Assembly: GCF_002776695.1 (NCBI RefSeq)
Contig: NZ_LFJC01000003.1
Span: 1,962,487 to 2,026,486, forward strand
Direction of reading: 5' to 3'
Source: Bradyrhizobium nitroreducens
Lineage (GTDB): Bacteria; Pseudomonadota; Alphaproteobacteria; Rhizobiales; Xanthobacteraceae
DNA: 64,000 nt
In this document: piece after piece, positions 49,705 to 58,860 of the stretch
Position numbering within the stretch: the stretch's first letter is position 1
Layout: every line of letters begins with the position of its first letter
Notes under the pieces: generated by a model
The model's database searches: none
What the model was told of the DNA's origin: nothing
What the model saw: only the letters and a program-made list of their open reading frames with translations
Translations under genes and position numbers: made by a program

Positions 49705-50861
49705 CAGACGCTGATCCAGTCGGGTGTGGGCATGCCTCGATCGCAGAGCCAATGGTAGGTTCCAAGATATCTATCGGCTATCTTGGACCATGAGAAGTTG
49801 CCCGCGTAGCGTTTAGCCTGCTTCTCAATCGATTTCAGCTGACATGGAGTTAGCGACAATGCCTCTCTCAGAGCTTGCCGCAACTGGCCAACGTCATTTT
49901 CAACGACCCAGCCCAAGCCCATTTCCGCAAGATGGCTCCACGGCGTTGCGTTGGTGGTGACCACGGGAAGGCCAGCCGAAAGCGCTTCGACGATCGTCAG
50001 CGCAAAACTCTCACCGTAAGATGGCAAGGCATAAATCGAAGAGCTGCAAAACTTCTCCCACTTCTCTTCGCGGTACAACGGCCCCAGGAGCTTCACGCAG
50101 CCAACGAGGCCGCATTCCTGGATATGCCTTTCCAACGAGCCGCGATAACTCGCATCGCCAAAGCCGTGGATATGCAGTTCATAGCCTTTGCGATCCTCCA
50201 GCCCCCGCCACGCTTCCAGCAAGTCGGAAATGCCTTTCGTCGGAGATAGACGAGCCAGAAAGAGAACGATCTTCCCGCGCTTCGCGCCAACGACCTCGGT
50301 TAGGGGCAGTCTGCGCACATCCACCCCATTGGGTATAACCGCTACAGGCGGACGCAGCCCCAATTGCCGGAGCTGGTCGTGCTCCAGCTCGGAATTTGCG
50401 ATCAGCAGATCTGCACGCTGAACAATTCGACGTTGGTAGAGCGCCCACGCAACGAGTTTCTTGAATCGCTTGTGAGCCAGCGCCCAAGGCGCCAGCGCGC
50501 CGTGCGGACTGATGACCAGAAGCGCGCGATTTTCTCTGGCTCGTCGCTGGGCCCGCCATTCAAAAGGCGTCCAAAGCCCGTGAATATGCACCAACCCGGA
50601 CAGCAACTCTTTGGGAAGAAGGCGAAGGCCGCGTCCGGTTGGACCTGCCACGCTTACATCGTCCATGCACTCTTCCGGGGGCAGGCCGCAAATCAATCTG
50701 GAGTTGGCCCGCAGATCCAGCAGAGCATGATGCAGGGGCACCGCAACCGCGGCCATTCCGCCGCCACTGCTCGTCCCGTCACGCACCAGGCTCGTGATGG
50801 CGATGCCCTCCAGTCTTATCACTTCACCCGGTCCCACTTGTCTGAACGCGCAAGAGATCAC
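49704..50861 (-). CDS. Glycosyltransferase family 4
   Basis: A 385-residue GT-B enzyme. The N-domain begins with ITSLVRDGTSSGGGMAAVAV (glycine-rich loop), then VHIHGLWTPFEWRAQRRARE and ISPHGALAPWALAHKRFKK. The C-domain has KIVLFLARLSPTKGISDLLE, and ALPSYGESFALTIVEALSAG is the conserved ExxxxxxxE donor site. The GTG at 50861 gives the full frame; a GTG at 50822 would also retain all domains. First gene of the minus-strand polysaccharide transcript that runs down to about 44 kb, divergent from the giant transferase gene at 51227. Confidence 0.85.
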   Translation of the reverse strand: MISCAFRQVGPGEVIRLEGIAITSLVRDGTSSGGGMAAVAVPLHHALLDLRANSRLICGLPPEECMDDVSVAGPTGRGLRLLPKELLSGLVHIHGLWTPFEWRAQRRARENRALLVISPHGALAPWALAHKRFKKLVAWALYQRRIVQRADLLIANSELEHDQLRQLGLRPPVAVIPNGVDVRRLPLTEVVGAKRGKIVLFLARLSPTKGISDLLEAWRGLEDRKGYELHIHGFGDASYRGSLERHIQECGLVGCVKLLGPLYREEKWEKFCSSSIYALPSYGESFALTIVEALSAGLPVVTTNATPWSHLAEMGLGWVVENDVGQLRQALREALSLTPCQLKSIEKQAKRYAGNFSWSKIADRYLGTYHWLCDRGMPTPDWISV

Positions 50862-51226
50862 AACCTGAATGTGCGGATTGATCCGCCGACATTACCAATA
50901 CATTACGGCACTGCAGGGAACGCGCCCGCGATCTCGATGCCTCTTCCCAAGCATGCAACTTTGGGCTTCCACCGAAACGAGTGCTGCTTTATGAGCGGCT
51001 GACGTGAATTGGACGTGCAGGACCAGTAGAGGGGTAACGGCTCGTGTCTACGGCTCCGCAAGGACTCGCGAGGATCAGACGGGTGCGATCTGGTGCACTG
51101 CGCCTCGCCGATGCAACGAGCTTGCGGCCGCTGCCGTGTCGGACACACATCGAGTTGTCGACGAATGTCGGCAGCAGAAACGCGTGAGGCGCACATGACC
51201 GGGCCGCTCAATGTCGGAGAACACAT
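50862..51226. other. Divergent promoter region between the two polysaccharide operons
   Basis: 365 bases without a gene of their own. Short frames here show no family resemblance. It should contain the promoters of both the GT4 operon (minus) and the giant transferase operon (plus). Confidence 0.4.
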
Positions 51227-54200
51227 ATGGACTTGACGACGAAGCAGCCGCTCGTTTCAGTCGTGATCCCCGTCTACAATGGAGCGACTTTTCTCGCTGA
51301 CGCGATTCACTCTGCCCTGGTTCAGACCTACCCGAAGATCGAGATCATCGTCGTGAACGACGGGTCTACCGACAATGGCGCGACGCGCGAGGTGGCGCTG
51401 TCATTCGGCGACAAAGTCCGATATTTTGAGAAGGAGAATGGCGGCTGCGGCAGTGCGTTCAATTTCGGCATCCGGCGAATGCTCGGAGACTATTTCTCCT
51501 GGCTAAGCCACGATGATCTCTATGATCCGAAGAAGATCGAACGTCAGTTGGTGGTCCTTTCCGAGCGAAAGGCCACGGCGACAATTGCATGTTGCGCATA
51601 CCGCGTTCTCGATGAGGCAACCGGAAGGACGGTTCCGCAGCACTATTACGACGTGGCGGAGTTTGAACGGAAGCCGCTTTACGGTCTTCTTCGGGGAGCG
51701 ATAAACGGCAATTGTCTCTTGATTTCGAAGGAGGTCTTCGCCGAAACGGGTTTGTTCGACGAATCCTTACGTACGACGCAGGATTACGATCTCTTCTATC
51801 GAATGTTGCGGCGATTCAGCATCGTCTATCATGAAGATGTCCTGGTCACCGCGCGGATGCATCCGCAACAGGATACGATCGCAAAGCACGACCTGGCGAT
51901 GCGGGAATCCGACCAGCTATGGTCGCGCTTCATAGAGGACTCGGCTTCGATCGGCGTATTCTCATACGAGCGCTCACCTGCTGAGTATTGGGCAAAGCTC
52001 GCCAATCACCTGTGGCAATCGCCGTATCCGACGGCGCGGGAGAGGGTCTTCGAGGAATTGCGCATGGCGATCGAGGCGCAAGTCCCACCGCCGCGAGAAC
52101 AGCCGCTAGTGTCGGTCATTGTACCGCTTGTGCGGATCGACGCGCTTTTGTTGAGTGCCGTCAAATCGGTTGTCGAGCAGACCTACACGAACCTCGAGAT
52201 CATATTGGCGGCGAATACCAAGATCGCCGCCGATGAATTCGGCGCGCTTCACGCCCTGGCCCGTGCCAACGGACGCGAACTCGAGATCGTGGACGCGTCT
52301 GCGCGCCGCGGCGCGTCGTTCGCGCGCAATCGCGGACTTGACGCCGCCAATGGCGAGCTCATCGCCCTGCTCGATGCAGACGATTTCTGGCACCTCGACA
52401 AGATCGAGTACCAGGTTGCCGTGATGCTCGGACTTGATTGCAGGGCGGTGAGCACCGCTTACTCTCAGAACGGCCTCGACATCGAGGATTTTGCGTCGAA
52501 GCAGAAGCTGTACTTCAACGCGAGAGACTATCTCCTCACGCTGGATAGAATATTCCCCACGCCATCCTTCATGTTCAGAACCACCGACGCTCGGTTCGAC
52601 GAAGGCATGCATATCTGCGAGGACATGGACTTCTTCTCCAGATTGATTGGCGACGGATGGTTCTTCGAGCTGCCGTTCAGGCTGTCCATCATAAACATCA
52701 AGCCCACCTACGTCTGGAACGTCGCGGATGCTTACGCTGCTCGAATGGGCGTGTGTATGGCGCGCGGCGTATCTCGCCGGGGGGATGAGTTCGAGACGAG
52801 CTTGTTCCTGACGATGTGCCGGGTAGCCATGTCGCGGGGACAGATAGGAGACTTGCGCTTCATCGTTCGCAACTGGCCTCGGATCATATCCTTGATACCT
52901 GGAAATTACGTTGCAGGAGCGTTCGTACGCCATGCCGCGCGCAAGATCCCAGGTGCTGCCATGGTCGCAGCGCGGCTTCGGCGACTGGTTCCTCTCGCCA
53001 TGGCGACGACATCCTCACTCCTGTCGTCAAGCCCAGCCCGGATCGTACGACGAGCAGCAAGCTATATTCTGGCTCCGAAGCGCATCGAACGTCGCGTCGT
53101 CTCGGCCTCGGCAGTGTATCGTGAGTTGGCGGCCCGGCTGGAAAGGACCGTGATAGAGCATCAGGCCACGCACGCGGCCCATATGGCTCAGATCGCGCAG
53201 TTGCAGCAGAACATCTCCGACCAGCAGGCTGCATACGGCACACAGACCTCGCAAATTGCCTCCCTGGAACAGACCATCAGCAGGGGCGAGGCTATGCGCG
53301 CGGCAAGTTTTTACGAGATCGCGAGGCTAGCGCAGGCAAACGTTGAAGAGCAGGCGATGCGCGCGGCGCAGCTCGATCAGATCGCTAGGCTGGACAAGGC
53401 CATCGCCGATCACCAGGCGAAGCACGCGGCCCACGTTGAACAAATCGCCCGGCTGGAACAGACTGTCGCCGAGCACCAGGCCGTCCGAGCGACACACTTC
53501 AATCAGATTGCCCAACTCCAAAAAAGGGTCGCCGAACACCAGGTAACAGAGGCGACCCAAATTGGGCAAATCGCGCGACTGAACGAGACTGTGAGCGAGT
53601 TCGAGAACGAGCTTGCACGCCTTCTACAGGAGCGTGCAGCGGCGCTCGACGAGAATGGCGCTCTCAAAGGCCAGGCCACCGCCTTGCGCCTTGCCAACGA
53701 CAATCAGTCCGCTTTGATCACGGGCAAGCTGTCTCTACTCGACTATCGAATCCAGACGTTCATGAAATCCGGCGCCGGCAGCGAAAGCGGCGTCGCGGAG
53801 CGACGGGCCTATCTGGACCTGCTCGAGAGCGCTCTGGTCGGCATGTTGATCGACGATCCCGCTGCAAGTCCCTGGTCGGGCGGCAAGTTCGACCCGGACA
53901 TTCGTACGATCGGCCGCGACTGGCCGCAGCATGCGCTGACTATGATCGGCACGGTGCGAATGCGCAATTTGCGCCACCTGCTCGAAACGGTCATCGAGGA
54001 AGGGATCCCCGGGGACGTGATCGAGACCGGCGTTTGGCGCGGTGGGGCCTGCATCTACATGCGTGGCATCCTGAGCGCTCACCATATCAATGATCGCAGC
54101 GTTTGGGTGGCTGACTCGTTCCGCGGCCTGCCCCTGCCTGACGAGGCCACTTTCCCCGCTGATCGCGGAGACGCCCATCACACGTTCGGCCAGCTTGCTG

Positions 54201-54592
54201 TTCCGCTCGACGAGGTGAAGCGGAATTTTGAGCGCTATGGTCTCCTCGACGACCAGGTTCGCTTCCTTGAAGGATGGTTCAAGGACACTCTACCCTGGGC
54301 ACCTATAGAACGTCTGGCACTTCTGCGCCTCGACGGCGACATGTACGAATCCACCATACAGGCGCTCGAGGCTCTCTACATCAAGCTCTCCCCCGGTGGC
54401 GTTGTGATTGTCGACGACTACATTCTGGAGCCATGTCGCAAAGCAGTGGAAGATTTCCGTGCAAGGTACGAAATCACCGCAGCGCTCGAGCCAGTGGATG
54501 GCGCTGCCGTTTTCTGGCGCAAAGCGACGACGGAGATGACGGAGAAAATGGCTCCGAGTCTCCGCTTGCGAACCCAGGAGACGCTGGCATGA
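51227..54592 (+). CDS. Multidomain GT2-GT2-coiled coil-TylF methyltransferase, putative polymerase/chain terminator
   Basis: An 1121-residue protein with four parts. Residues 5-230: GT2 domain (VSVVIPVYNGATFLADAI, acidic motif SWLSHDDLYD). Residues 290-550: second GT2 (VSVIVPLVRIDALLLSAVKS, LIALLDADDFWHLDKIE, CEDMDFFSRL). Residues 628-831: coiled coil with seven exact 21-residue repeats. Residues 844-1112: a TylF/macrocin-type O-methyltransferase (GDVIETGVWRGGACIYM SAM site, DSFRGLP, LRLDGDMYES, PGGVVIVDDY metal site). The stop overlaps the wzm start as ATGA. By analogy with WbdA-WbdD and WbbB, the GT modules would extend an O-antigen chain, the methyltransferase would cap it, and the coiled coil would set its length. 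Confidence 0.88.
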   Translation: MDLTTKQPLVSVVIPVYNGATFLADAIHSALVQTYPKIEIIVVNDGSTDNGATREVALSFGDKVRYFEKENGGCGSAFNFGIRRMLGDYFSWLSHDDLYDPKKIERQLVVLSERKATATIACCAYRVLDEATGRTVPQHYYDVAEFERKPLYGLLRGAINGNCLLISKEVFAETGLFDESLRTTQDYDLFYRMLRRFSIVYHEDVLVTARMHPQQDTIAKHDLAMRESDQLWSRFIEDSASIGVFSYERSPAEYWAKLANHLWQSPYPTARERVFEELRMAIEAQVPPPREQPLVSVIVPLVRIDALLLSAVKSVVEQTYTNLEIILAANTKIAADEFGALHALARANGRELEIVDASARRGASFARNRGLDAANGELIALLDADDFWHLDKIEYQVAVMLGLDCRAVSTAYSQNGLDIEDFASKQKLYFNARDYLLTLDRIFPTPSFMFRTTDARFDEGMHICEDMDFFSRLIGDGWFFELPFRLSIINIKPTYVWNVADAYAARMGVCMARGVSRRGDEFETSLFLTMCRVAMSRGQIGDLRFIVRNWPRIISLIPGNYVAGAFVRHAARKIPGAAMVAARLRRLVPLAMATTSSLLSSSPARIVRRAASYILAPKRIERRVVSASAVYRELAARLERTVIEHQATHAAHMAQIAQLQQNISDQQAAYGTQTSQIASLEQTISRGEAMRAASFYEIARLAQANVEEQAMRAAQLDQIARLDKAIADHQAKHAAHVEQIARLEQTVAEHQAVRATHFNQIAQLQKRVAEHQVTEATQIGQIARLNETVSEFENELARLLQERAAALDENGALKGQATALRLANDNQSALITGKLSLLDYRIQTFMKSGAGSESGVAERRAYLDLLESALVGMLIDDPAASPWSGGKFDPDIRTIGRDWPQHALTMIGTVRMRNLRHLLETVIEEGIPGDVIETGVWRGGACIYMRGILSAHHINDRSVWVADSFRGLPLPDEATFPADRGDAHHTFGQLAVPLDEVKRNFERYGLLDDQVRFLEGWFKDTLPWAPIERLALLRLDGDMYESTIQALEALYIKLSPGGVVIVDDYILEPCRKAVEDFRARYEITAALEPVDGAAVFWRKATTEMTEKMAPSLRLRTQETLA
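53168..53608 (+). repeat. Seven tandem 63-bp repeats encoding 21-residue coiled-coil units
   Basis: Seven consecutive 21-residue units (three heptads each) follow the pattern Q-I-A-R/Q-L at positions 8-12, V/I at 16 and E-H-Q-A at 18-21; examples are KHAAHVEQIARLEQTVAEHQ and THAAHMAQIAQLQQNISDQQ. A degenerate eighth unit precedes them (from about 53105). No unit has gained or lost a residue, so the helical register is kept. About 147 residues would give a rod near 22 nm if helical throughout. Confidence 0.85.
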
Positions 54593-55401
54593 TTGATCAT
54601 CCGATTTCTCCGCGTTGCATGATAGGAACACTCCTCAGCTATCGCGGCTTGATAAAGCGACTGGTCGCACGCGATTTCGCCGCGAGATATCGCGGGTCGG
54701 TGATGGGCGTGGTATGGGCAGTGCTCACGCCCCTGATCATGGCAGCAGTATACTTGTTCGTGTTCGGCATTGTGTTTCAAAGCCGGTGGGGAGCGGAGCA
54801 GCAGGGCACGTTCACCGTGACGCTCCTCGTCGGCCTGGTGGTGCACGGCGTGTTTGCCGAGGCACTGTCGCGTGCTCCCACGATCGTTCTCGGCAATCCA
54901 TCTTACGTCAAGAAGGTGGTATTCCCACTCGAAATACTGCCGATCGTTGCAGTCCTCAATGCCCTCGTGACCGCGGCGATCGGGCTCACAATCGTCATCA
55001 CCATTCATTTCGCACTATCGGGCAGGCTTTCGCCCACCTTGCCATTGTTGCCGGCCGTGCTGCTACCTCTTCTGTTGGCCGTACTTGGCCTGGTTTATTT
55101 ACTCAGCTCGGTCGGCGTCTTTTTTCGTGACCTGTTGCAGATCGTCGGTCTCGTCGTCACGGCAAGCATGTTCCTGGCGCCGATCTTCTACCCGATCTCC
55201 GCCGTTCCCGATCCCTATCGCACCCTGCTGTACCTGAACCCTCTCACCTTTGCCGTCGAGCAGGCTCGGGCCGTTGTGCTCTACGGCAAGGCACCCGATT
55301 GGCTGGGACTGACTGTATTTACCGTTGCAGGCGCGACGTCGGCTTGGTTGGGGTACGCCTGGTTTCAGAGGACGCGCAGAGGATTCGCTGATGTCATGTG
55401 A
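54589..55401 (+). CDS. wzm: O-antigen ABC transporter permease Wzm
   Basis: A 270-residue ABC-2 type permease with six hydrophobic segments. RLVARDFAARYRGSVMGVVW is the conserved cytoplasmic gate helix start of the Wzm/TagG family, followed by AVLTPLIMAAVYLFVFGIVF; the later MFLAPIFYPISAVPDPYR and LNPLTFAVEQARAVV are family marks. It forms the inner-membrane channel that moves the finished undecaprenyl-linked polysaccharide to the periplasm. Its start overlaps the transferase stop (ATGA) and its end overlaps wzt by 11 bases, so the three are strictly coupled. Confidence 0.92.
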   Translation: MIDHPISPRCMIGTLLSYRGLIKRLVARDFAARYRGSVMGVVWAVLTPLIMAAVYLFVFGIVFQSRWGAEQQGTFTVTLLVGLVVHGVFAEALSRAPTIVLGNPSYVKKVVFPLEILPIVAVLNALVTAAIGLTIVITIHFALSGRLSPTLPLLPAVLLPLLLAVLGLVYLLSSVGVFFRDLLQIVGLVVTASMFLAPIFYPISAVPDPYRTLLYLNPLTFAVEQARAVVLYGKAPDWLGLTVFTVAGATSAWLGYAWFQRTRRGFADVM

Positions 55402-56800
55402 GCCTCGCATCGCGATCGAGCGGCTGAGCAAATGCTACAACGTGTTCGACACTCCGCCCGATCGCCTCAAGCAGTTCATCGTACCGCGTGTGCAACACTT
55501 GCTGGCGCCGGTCGCCCGCGCTTTCGGCAAGTCAATTGCACCTTCCCGCTACTACCGCGAGTTCTGGGCCCTTCGGGACGTGAGTTTCACGGTCTGGTCG
55601 GGCGAAACGGTCGGCGTGATCGGTCGCAACGGAGCTGGCAAGTCGACGTTGCTGCAGCTCGTGTGCGGCACGCTGGCACCAAGCAGCGGTTCGGCGGTCG
55701 TCAGGGGGCGAGTCGCGGCGCTGCTGGAGCTTGGATCAGGCTTCAATCCCGAATTTACGGGCCGCGAGAATGTTTACCTGAATGCAAGTGTACTCGGCCT
55801 CACCACGCCCGAGATCGAGACCAAGCTTCCGAGCATCATAGACTACGCTGACATCGGCGATTTCCTGGACCAGCCCGTCAAGACCTATTCGAGCGGCATG
55901 ACGATGCGACTTGCATTCGCAGTGATCGCCCATGTAGACGCCGACGTGCTGATTGTGGACGAGGCCCTATCGGTCGGCGACGCCTATTTCCAGCAGAAGT
56001 GCATACGGTGGCTGCGAGGCTTCCGCGAGCGCGGAACCGTGCTGTTCTGTGGCCACGATATTGGCGCGGTACTGAATTTCTGCAACAAGGCTGTCTGGCT
56101 CGATGGAGGGACAGTCAAAGCAGCTGGCGACGCGAAAGACGTGTGCGAGGCCTATATGGCCACGGTATATGCACAATCGACCGGGCTCGATTCCGCGACG
56201 ACTGTGCGTCCGGCCCATCGAACGTCTCCCAACGTGACGGCACGAAGCAACACACCAAATCTCGCGCAGTCTCTCGCGATCTTCGAGTTCAATGAGAACT
56301 CGGCATCGTTCGGCAGCGGCGGCGCCAGCATTCTGGACGTACGCCTGGCCCATCCGGACGGTCGCGAACTCACCATGATCGAAGGCGGCGAGGAGGTGTG
56401 TGTCAGCATCAAGATTCGAGCCGAGGTCGACATCGGCTCGCCGATCGTTGGTTTCCACATCAAAGACCGGCTCGGACAACCGCTGCTCGGAGACAACACA
56501 TACCTCGCCTGCAGGCAACAGAAGCTCGAGATCAGGGAGGGGCAGACCATCGATGTCGCCTTTGTTTTTGAACTGCCTTGCCTGCAATCCGGCGAGTACG
56601 CCATCACGGCCGCGATAGCATCCGGCACACTCGACAATCACGTTCAGCACCACTGGCTGCATGATGCACTCATCTTCACAGTGAACTCGCCATACCGCAA
56701 TGGCGTCATGTTCGCTGTGCCAATGCGCTCGATCACAATGACCGCTTTCGAGTCCGGTGCGAGTATACTCGCCGTCGACGGCGAGGCCGCTCCCGGTTAG
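55391..56800 (+). CDS. wzt: O-antigen ABC transporter ATPase Wzt with C-terminal carbohydrate-binding domain
   Basis: A 469-residue protein. Residues 1-245 are the ATPase: Walker A GRNGAGKSTLL, signature TYSSGMTMRLAFA, Walker B VLIVDEALSVGD, and ELGSGFNPEFTGREN, typical of Wzt/TagH. After a linker, residues 320-460 form a Wzt_C-type beta-sandwich (ILDVRLAHPDGRELTMIEGG, VCVSIKIRAEVDIGSPIVGF, LPCLQSGEYAITAAIASG). In E. coli O8/O9a such a domain binds the methyl- or phosphate-capped end of the glycan before export. Its presence here agrees with a methyl cap added by the upstream methyltransferase. Confidence 0.92.
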   Translation: MSCEPRIAIERLSKCYNVFDTPPDRLKQFIVPRVQHLLAPVARAFGKSIAPSRYYREFWALRDVSFTVWSGETVGVIGRNGAGKSTLLQLVCGTLAPSSGSAVVRGRVAALLELGSGFNPEFTGRENVYLNASVLGLTTPEIETKLPSIIDYADIGDFLDQPVKTYSSGMTMRLAFAVIAHVDADVLIVDEALSVGDAYFQQKCIRWLRGFRERGTVLFCGHDIGAVLNFCNKAVWLDGGTVKAAGDAKDVCEAYMATVYAQSTGLDSATTVRPAHRTSPNVTARSNTPNLAQSLAIFEFNENSASFGSGGASILDVRLAHPDGRELTMIEGGEEVCVSIKIRAEVDIGSPIVGFHIKDRLGQPLLGDNTYLACRQQKLEIREGQTIDVAFVFELPCLQSGEYAITAAIASGTLDNHVQHHWLHDALIFTVNSPYRNGVMFAVPMRSITMTAFESGASILAVDGEAAPG

Positions 56801-57028
56801 GCGCGACGCCGGGAATGTGAGACCAAACGAGAACCATTGCGCGCATCCCGATGCGGCAGGTCGGTTCGTTGCGCCGTCAACTCGAAGGCGCGTTCGGGAT
56901 GAGAGAGACGATGACTACATTCGCAAGTCGTTGTTGCAGGCTCCAATCCGGCTGGTCCACTCGCATGTGCGAGCCTCAGGACAGAGTGATTCCATACGTT
57001 TGATGACCGATTCCTCTTCCATGCGACA

Positions 57029-57985
57029 ATGCGAGTGCCCATGAAATCGCAGCCGCTCGTTTCCATAATTATCCCCGCCCATAACGCCGGAATGTTCATT
57101 GGCGAGGCGATTGATAGTGCGCTCAGCCAATTCTACGCTGCCGTGGAAGTGGTGGTGGTCGACGATGGCTCGACTGACGGTACGAGCGAGGTGCTCAGGA
57201 CCTATGGTCGCGCGATCACGTCATGGTCCCAGACCCGCTCTGGGCAGAGCGCTGCCATCAACCGCGGAGTGTCGCTGGCAAGTGGCGAGTTGATCGCCTA
57301 TCTAGGCGCGGACGATCGCCTACATGAGTCCGCAATTGAGATTTTGGTAGACCGACTGGCGCACGAACATGCGATGTGCTTAGTTTATCCTGATTTCAAT
57401 CTGATTGATACGAACGGCGCGGTTATTCGTCGCGTGTCGGCCTCGCCGTATGACCAACGACGCTTGATCGCCGGCTTTCGATGTTTGCCCGGACCCGGCG
57501 CTCTGATGCGCAAGACGGCTTGGAGCCGCTGCGGCGGCTGGTCTAGTTCTTTTAGGCAAATCCCCGATATGGATCTCTACTTCCGTCTTTCCTTGATAGG
57601 ACCTTTTGCGCGCGTTCCGCACTGTCTCGCAGATTTTCGAGTTCATCCCGAATCCACGACTCGTAAGCCGAGTTCGTACGACATGGCAAACGAGCCAGTC
57701 CAACTGGTCGATGAATTCTTTGCGCGGACCGATTTGCCGGACGACGTCCGTCGGTGGGAGAACGAAGCGCGTGCAAGCGCCTTGGCGTTGTCGGGCTTTC
57801 TCCATGCCACGGGGAGCCGCAGATCTCTCGCGGTACGGCAATTTACGCAAGCCATTCGCCTCAACGCGAGGGTGGCTTTGTCGCGCGAGTTCATGTCCTA
57901 TTCGGTACGTTCCCTTTCCGCAATCCCGCCCCTCGGCGCGCTTCGATCCATGCACCCGTTTTTCTTCAAGATGATCCGGTGGTGA
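57029..57985 (+). CDS. Glycosyltransferase family 2
   Basis: A 318-residue GT-A enzyme. PLVSIIIPAHNAGMFIGEAI opens the domain, VVVVDDGSTDGTSEVLRTYG binds the nucleotide, ELIAYLGADDRLHESAI carries the acidic metal motif, and IPDMDLYFRLSLIGPFARVP the catalytic-base region. No membrane segment. It follows wzt after 230 bases and belongs to the polysaccharide cluster, probably adding a chain sugar or side branch. The Met at 57041 is an alternative start with a more usual N-terminus. Confidence 0.85.
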   Translation: MRVPMKSQPLVSIIIPAHNAGMFIGEAIDSALSQFYAAVEVVVVDDGSTDGTSEVLRTYGRAITSWSQTRSGQSAAINRGVSLASGELIAYLGADDRLHESAIEILVDRLAHEHAMCLVYPDFNLIDTNGAVIRRVSASPYDQRRLIAGFRCLPGPGALMRKTAWSRCGGWSSSFRQIPDMDLYFRLSLIGPFARVPHCLADFRVHPESTTRKPSSYDMANEPVQLVDEFFARTDLPDDVRRWENEARASALALSGFLHATGSRRSLAVRQFTQAIRLNARVALSREFMSYSVRSLSAIPPLGALRSMHPFFFKMIRW

Positions 57986-58319
57986 TGCTGCCGCAGCCGA
58001 CAACGCAACTGTAGCTGGTCGACTCTTCCAAGGGTCCGTCCGGATTTGCGCATCAGGATAAGCGATCACGGGCATCACTTCGGCACCACGAGGTCTTGAG
58101 CGCTGTCGTCACCATGTTCAACGGGCCTCGTCGGCGGTGATTTCGCGGGTGCGCGCTCTTGAGCCGATTGTTATCTCGCGCTGCGTTGAGCGCATTCCCA
58201 CGCACCTGGTTGGAGCCGCATTTGTAGGGCACGCATCAGCCGAACCTGGATTGAAGGTGTAATACGGCGGTAATCTCGCCCGCCGACTGTCAGCTTTCTT
58301 TCACGTTACCGACAGAGTT
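57986..58319. other. Intergenic region, no gene recognised
   Basis: About 330 bases separating the polysaccharide cluster from two tiny membrane proteins. I see no convincing frame or RNA structure. Confidence 0.35.
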
Positions 58320-58529
58320 GTGATGACGGGCTCAGATCGATGCGATGAGGAGAGCAAGGGTGCTCCGGTTGGATTTTGGCTGATCGCCTCCATGACGGGG
58401 GGCCTGCTTGGTGTCGTCGCTGGACATCGCATATCCCCACTCACCGCCACGATAGCCGGCTGCCTCATCGGGGCTGTGCTCGGCTGGTGGCTGCGATACG
58501 AATGCCGCTTGCTTGAGGATGACGAATGA
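58320..58529 (+). CDS. Small membrane protein, hypothetical
   Basis: A 69-residue protein with two hydrophobic segments (GFWLIASMTGGLLGVVAG and TATIAGCLIGAVLGWWLR) separated by HRISPL, and an acidic tail ECRLLEDDE. The glycine-rich helices suggest tight packing or oligomerisation. Its stop overlaps the next start as ATGA, which supports both being genes. No family recognised. Confidence 0.5.
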   Translation: MMTGSDRCDEESKGAPVGFWLIASMTGGLLGVVAGHRISPLTATIAGCLIGAVLGWWLRYECRLLEDDE

Positions 58530-58789
58530 AGGCCCGATTCGTTGGCAGCGCCGCCTGGTCCAACAGGCGTACCCAAGAGGACGGCCGAAGTCGCGGCCGC
58601 GGCGTCGGTAGGGATCTCCCAGGCATCCTGTTCTTGTTGTCTGGATTGATTGTTGGTTTGTTCCTGAGTGGACAGTTCGCGACGGCAGGTCTGACCTACG
58701 CGAGCCTCGTCATGTCGGGGGGTTTTGGATTCTGGTTGTGCGGCCTTTCGACGCTGCCGAGGAGGAACAGGGACATACCAAGAAGATAG
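58526..58789 (+). CDS. Small membrane protein, hypothetical
   Basis: An 87-residue protein. A basic N-terminal part (SNRRTQEDGRSRGRGVGRD) is followed by two hydrophobic segments (LPGILFLLSGLIVGLFLSG and GLTYASLVMSGGFGFWLC) and a basic end (RRNRDIPRR), so both ends probably face the cytoplasm. Coupled to the gene at 58320 by ATGA overlap. Function unknown. Confidence 0.5.
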   Translation: MKARFVGSAAWSNRRTQEDGRSRGRGVGRDLPGILFLLSGLIVGLFLSGQFATAGLTYASLVMSGGFGFWLCGLSTLPRRNRDIPRR

Positions 58790-58860
58790 AGTCCTCCAGC
58801 GCACTCGAAGCTCCGACCGCAACATCGGAGGCCGATCGGGGCACGACGGTGTCTCGATCG

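Noticed and set aside
53168..53608. Tandem repeats considered as a CRISPR array
   Set aside because: Units are contiguous, in frame, diverged and without spacers; they encode coiled coil.
56797..57099. Minus-strand frame with a GLEPATTT motif, tested as another tRNA scar
   Set aside because: The DNA has no GTTCGAATC-type T loop or acceptor stem, so it is not tRNA-derived.
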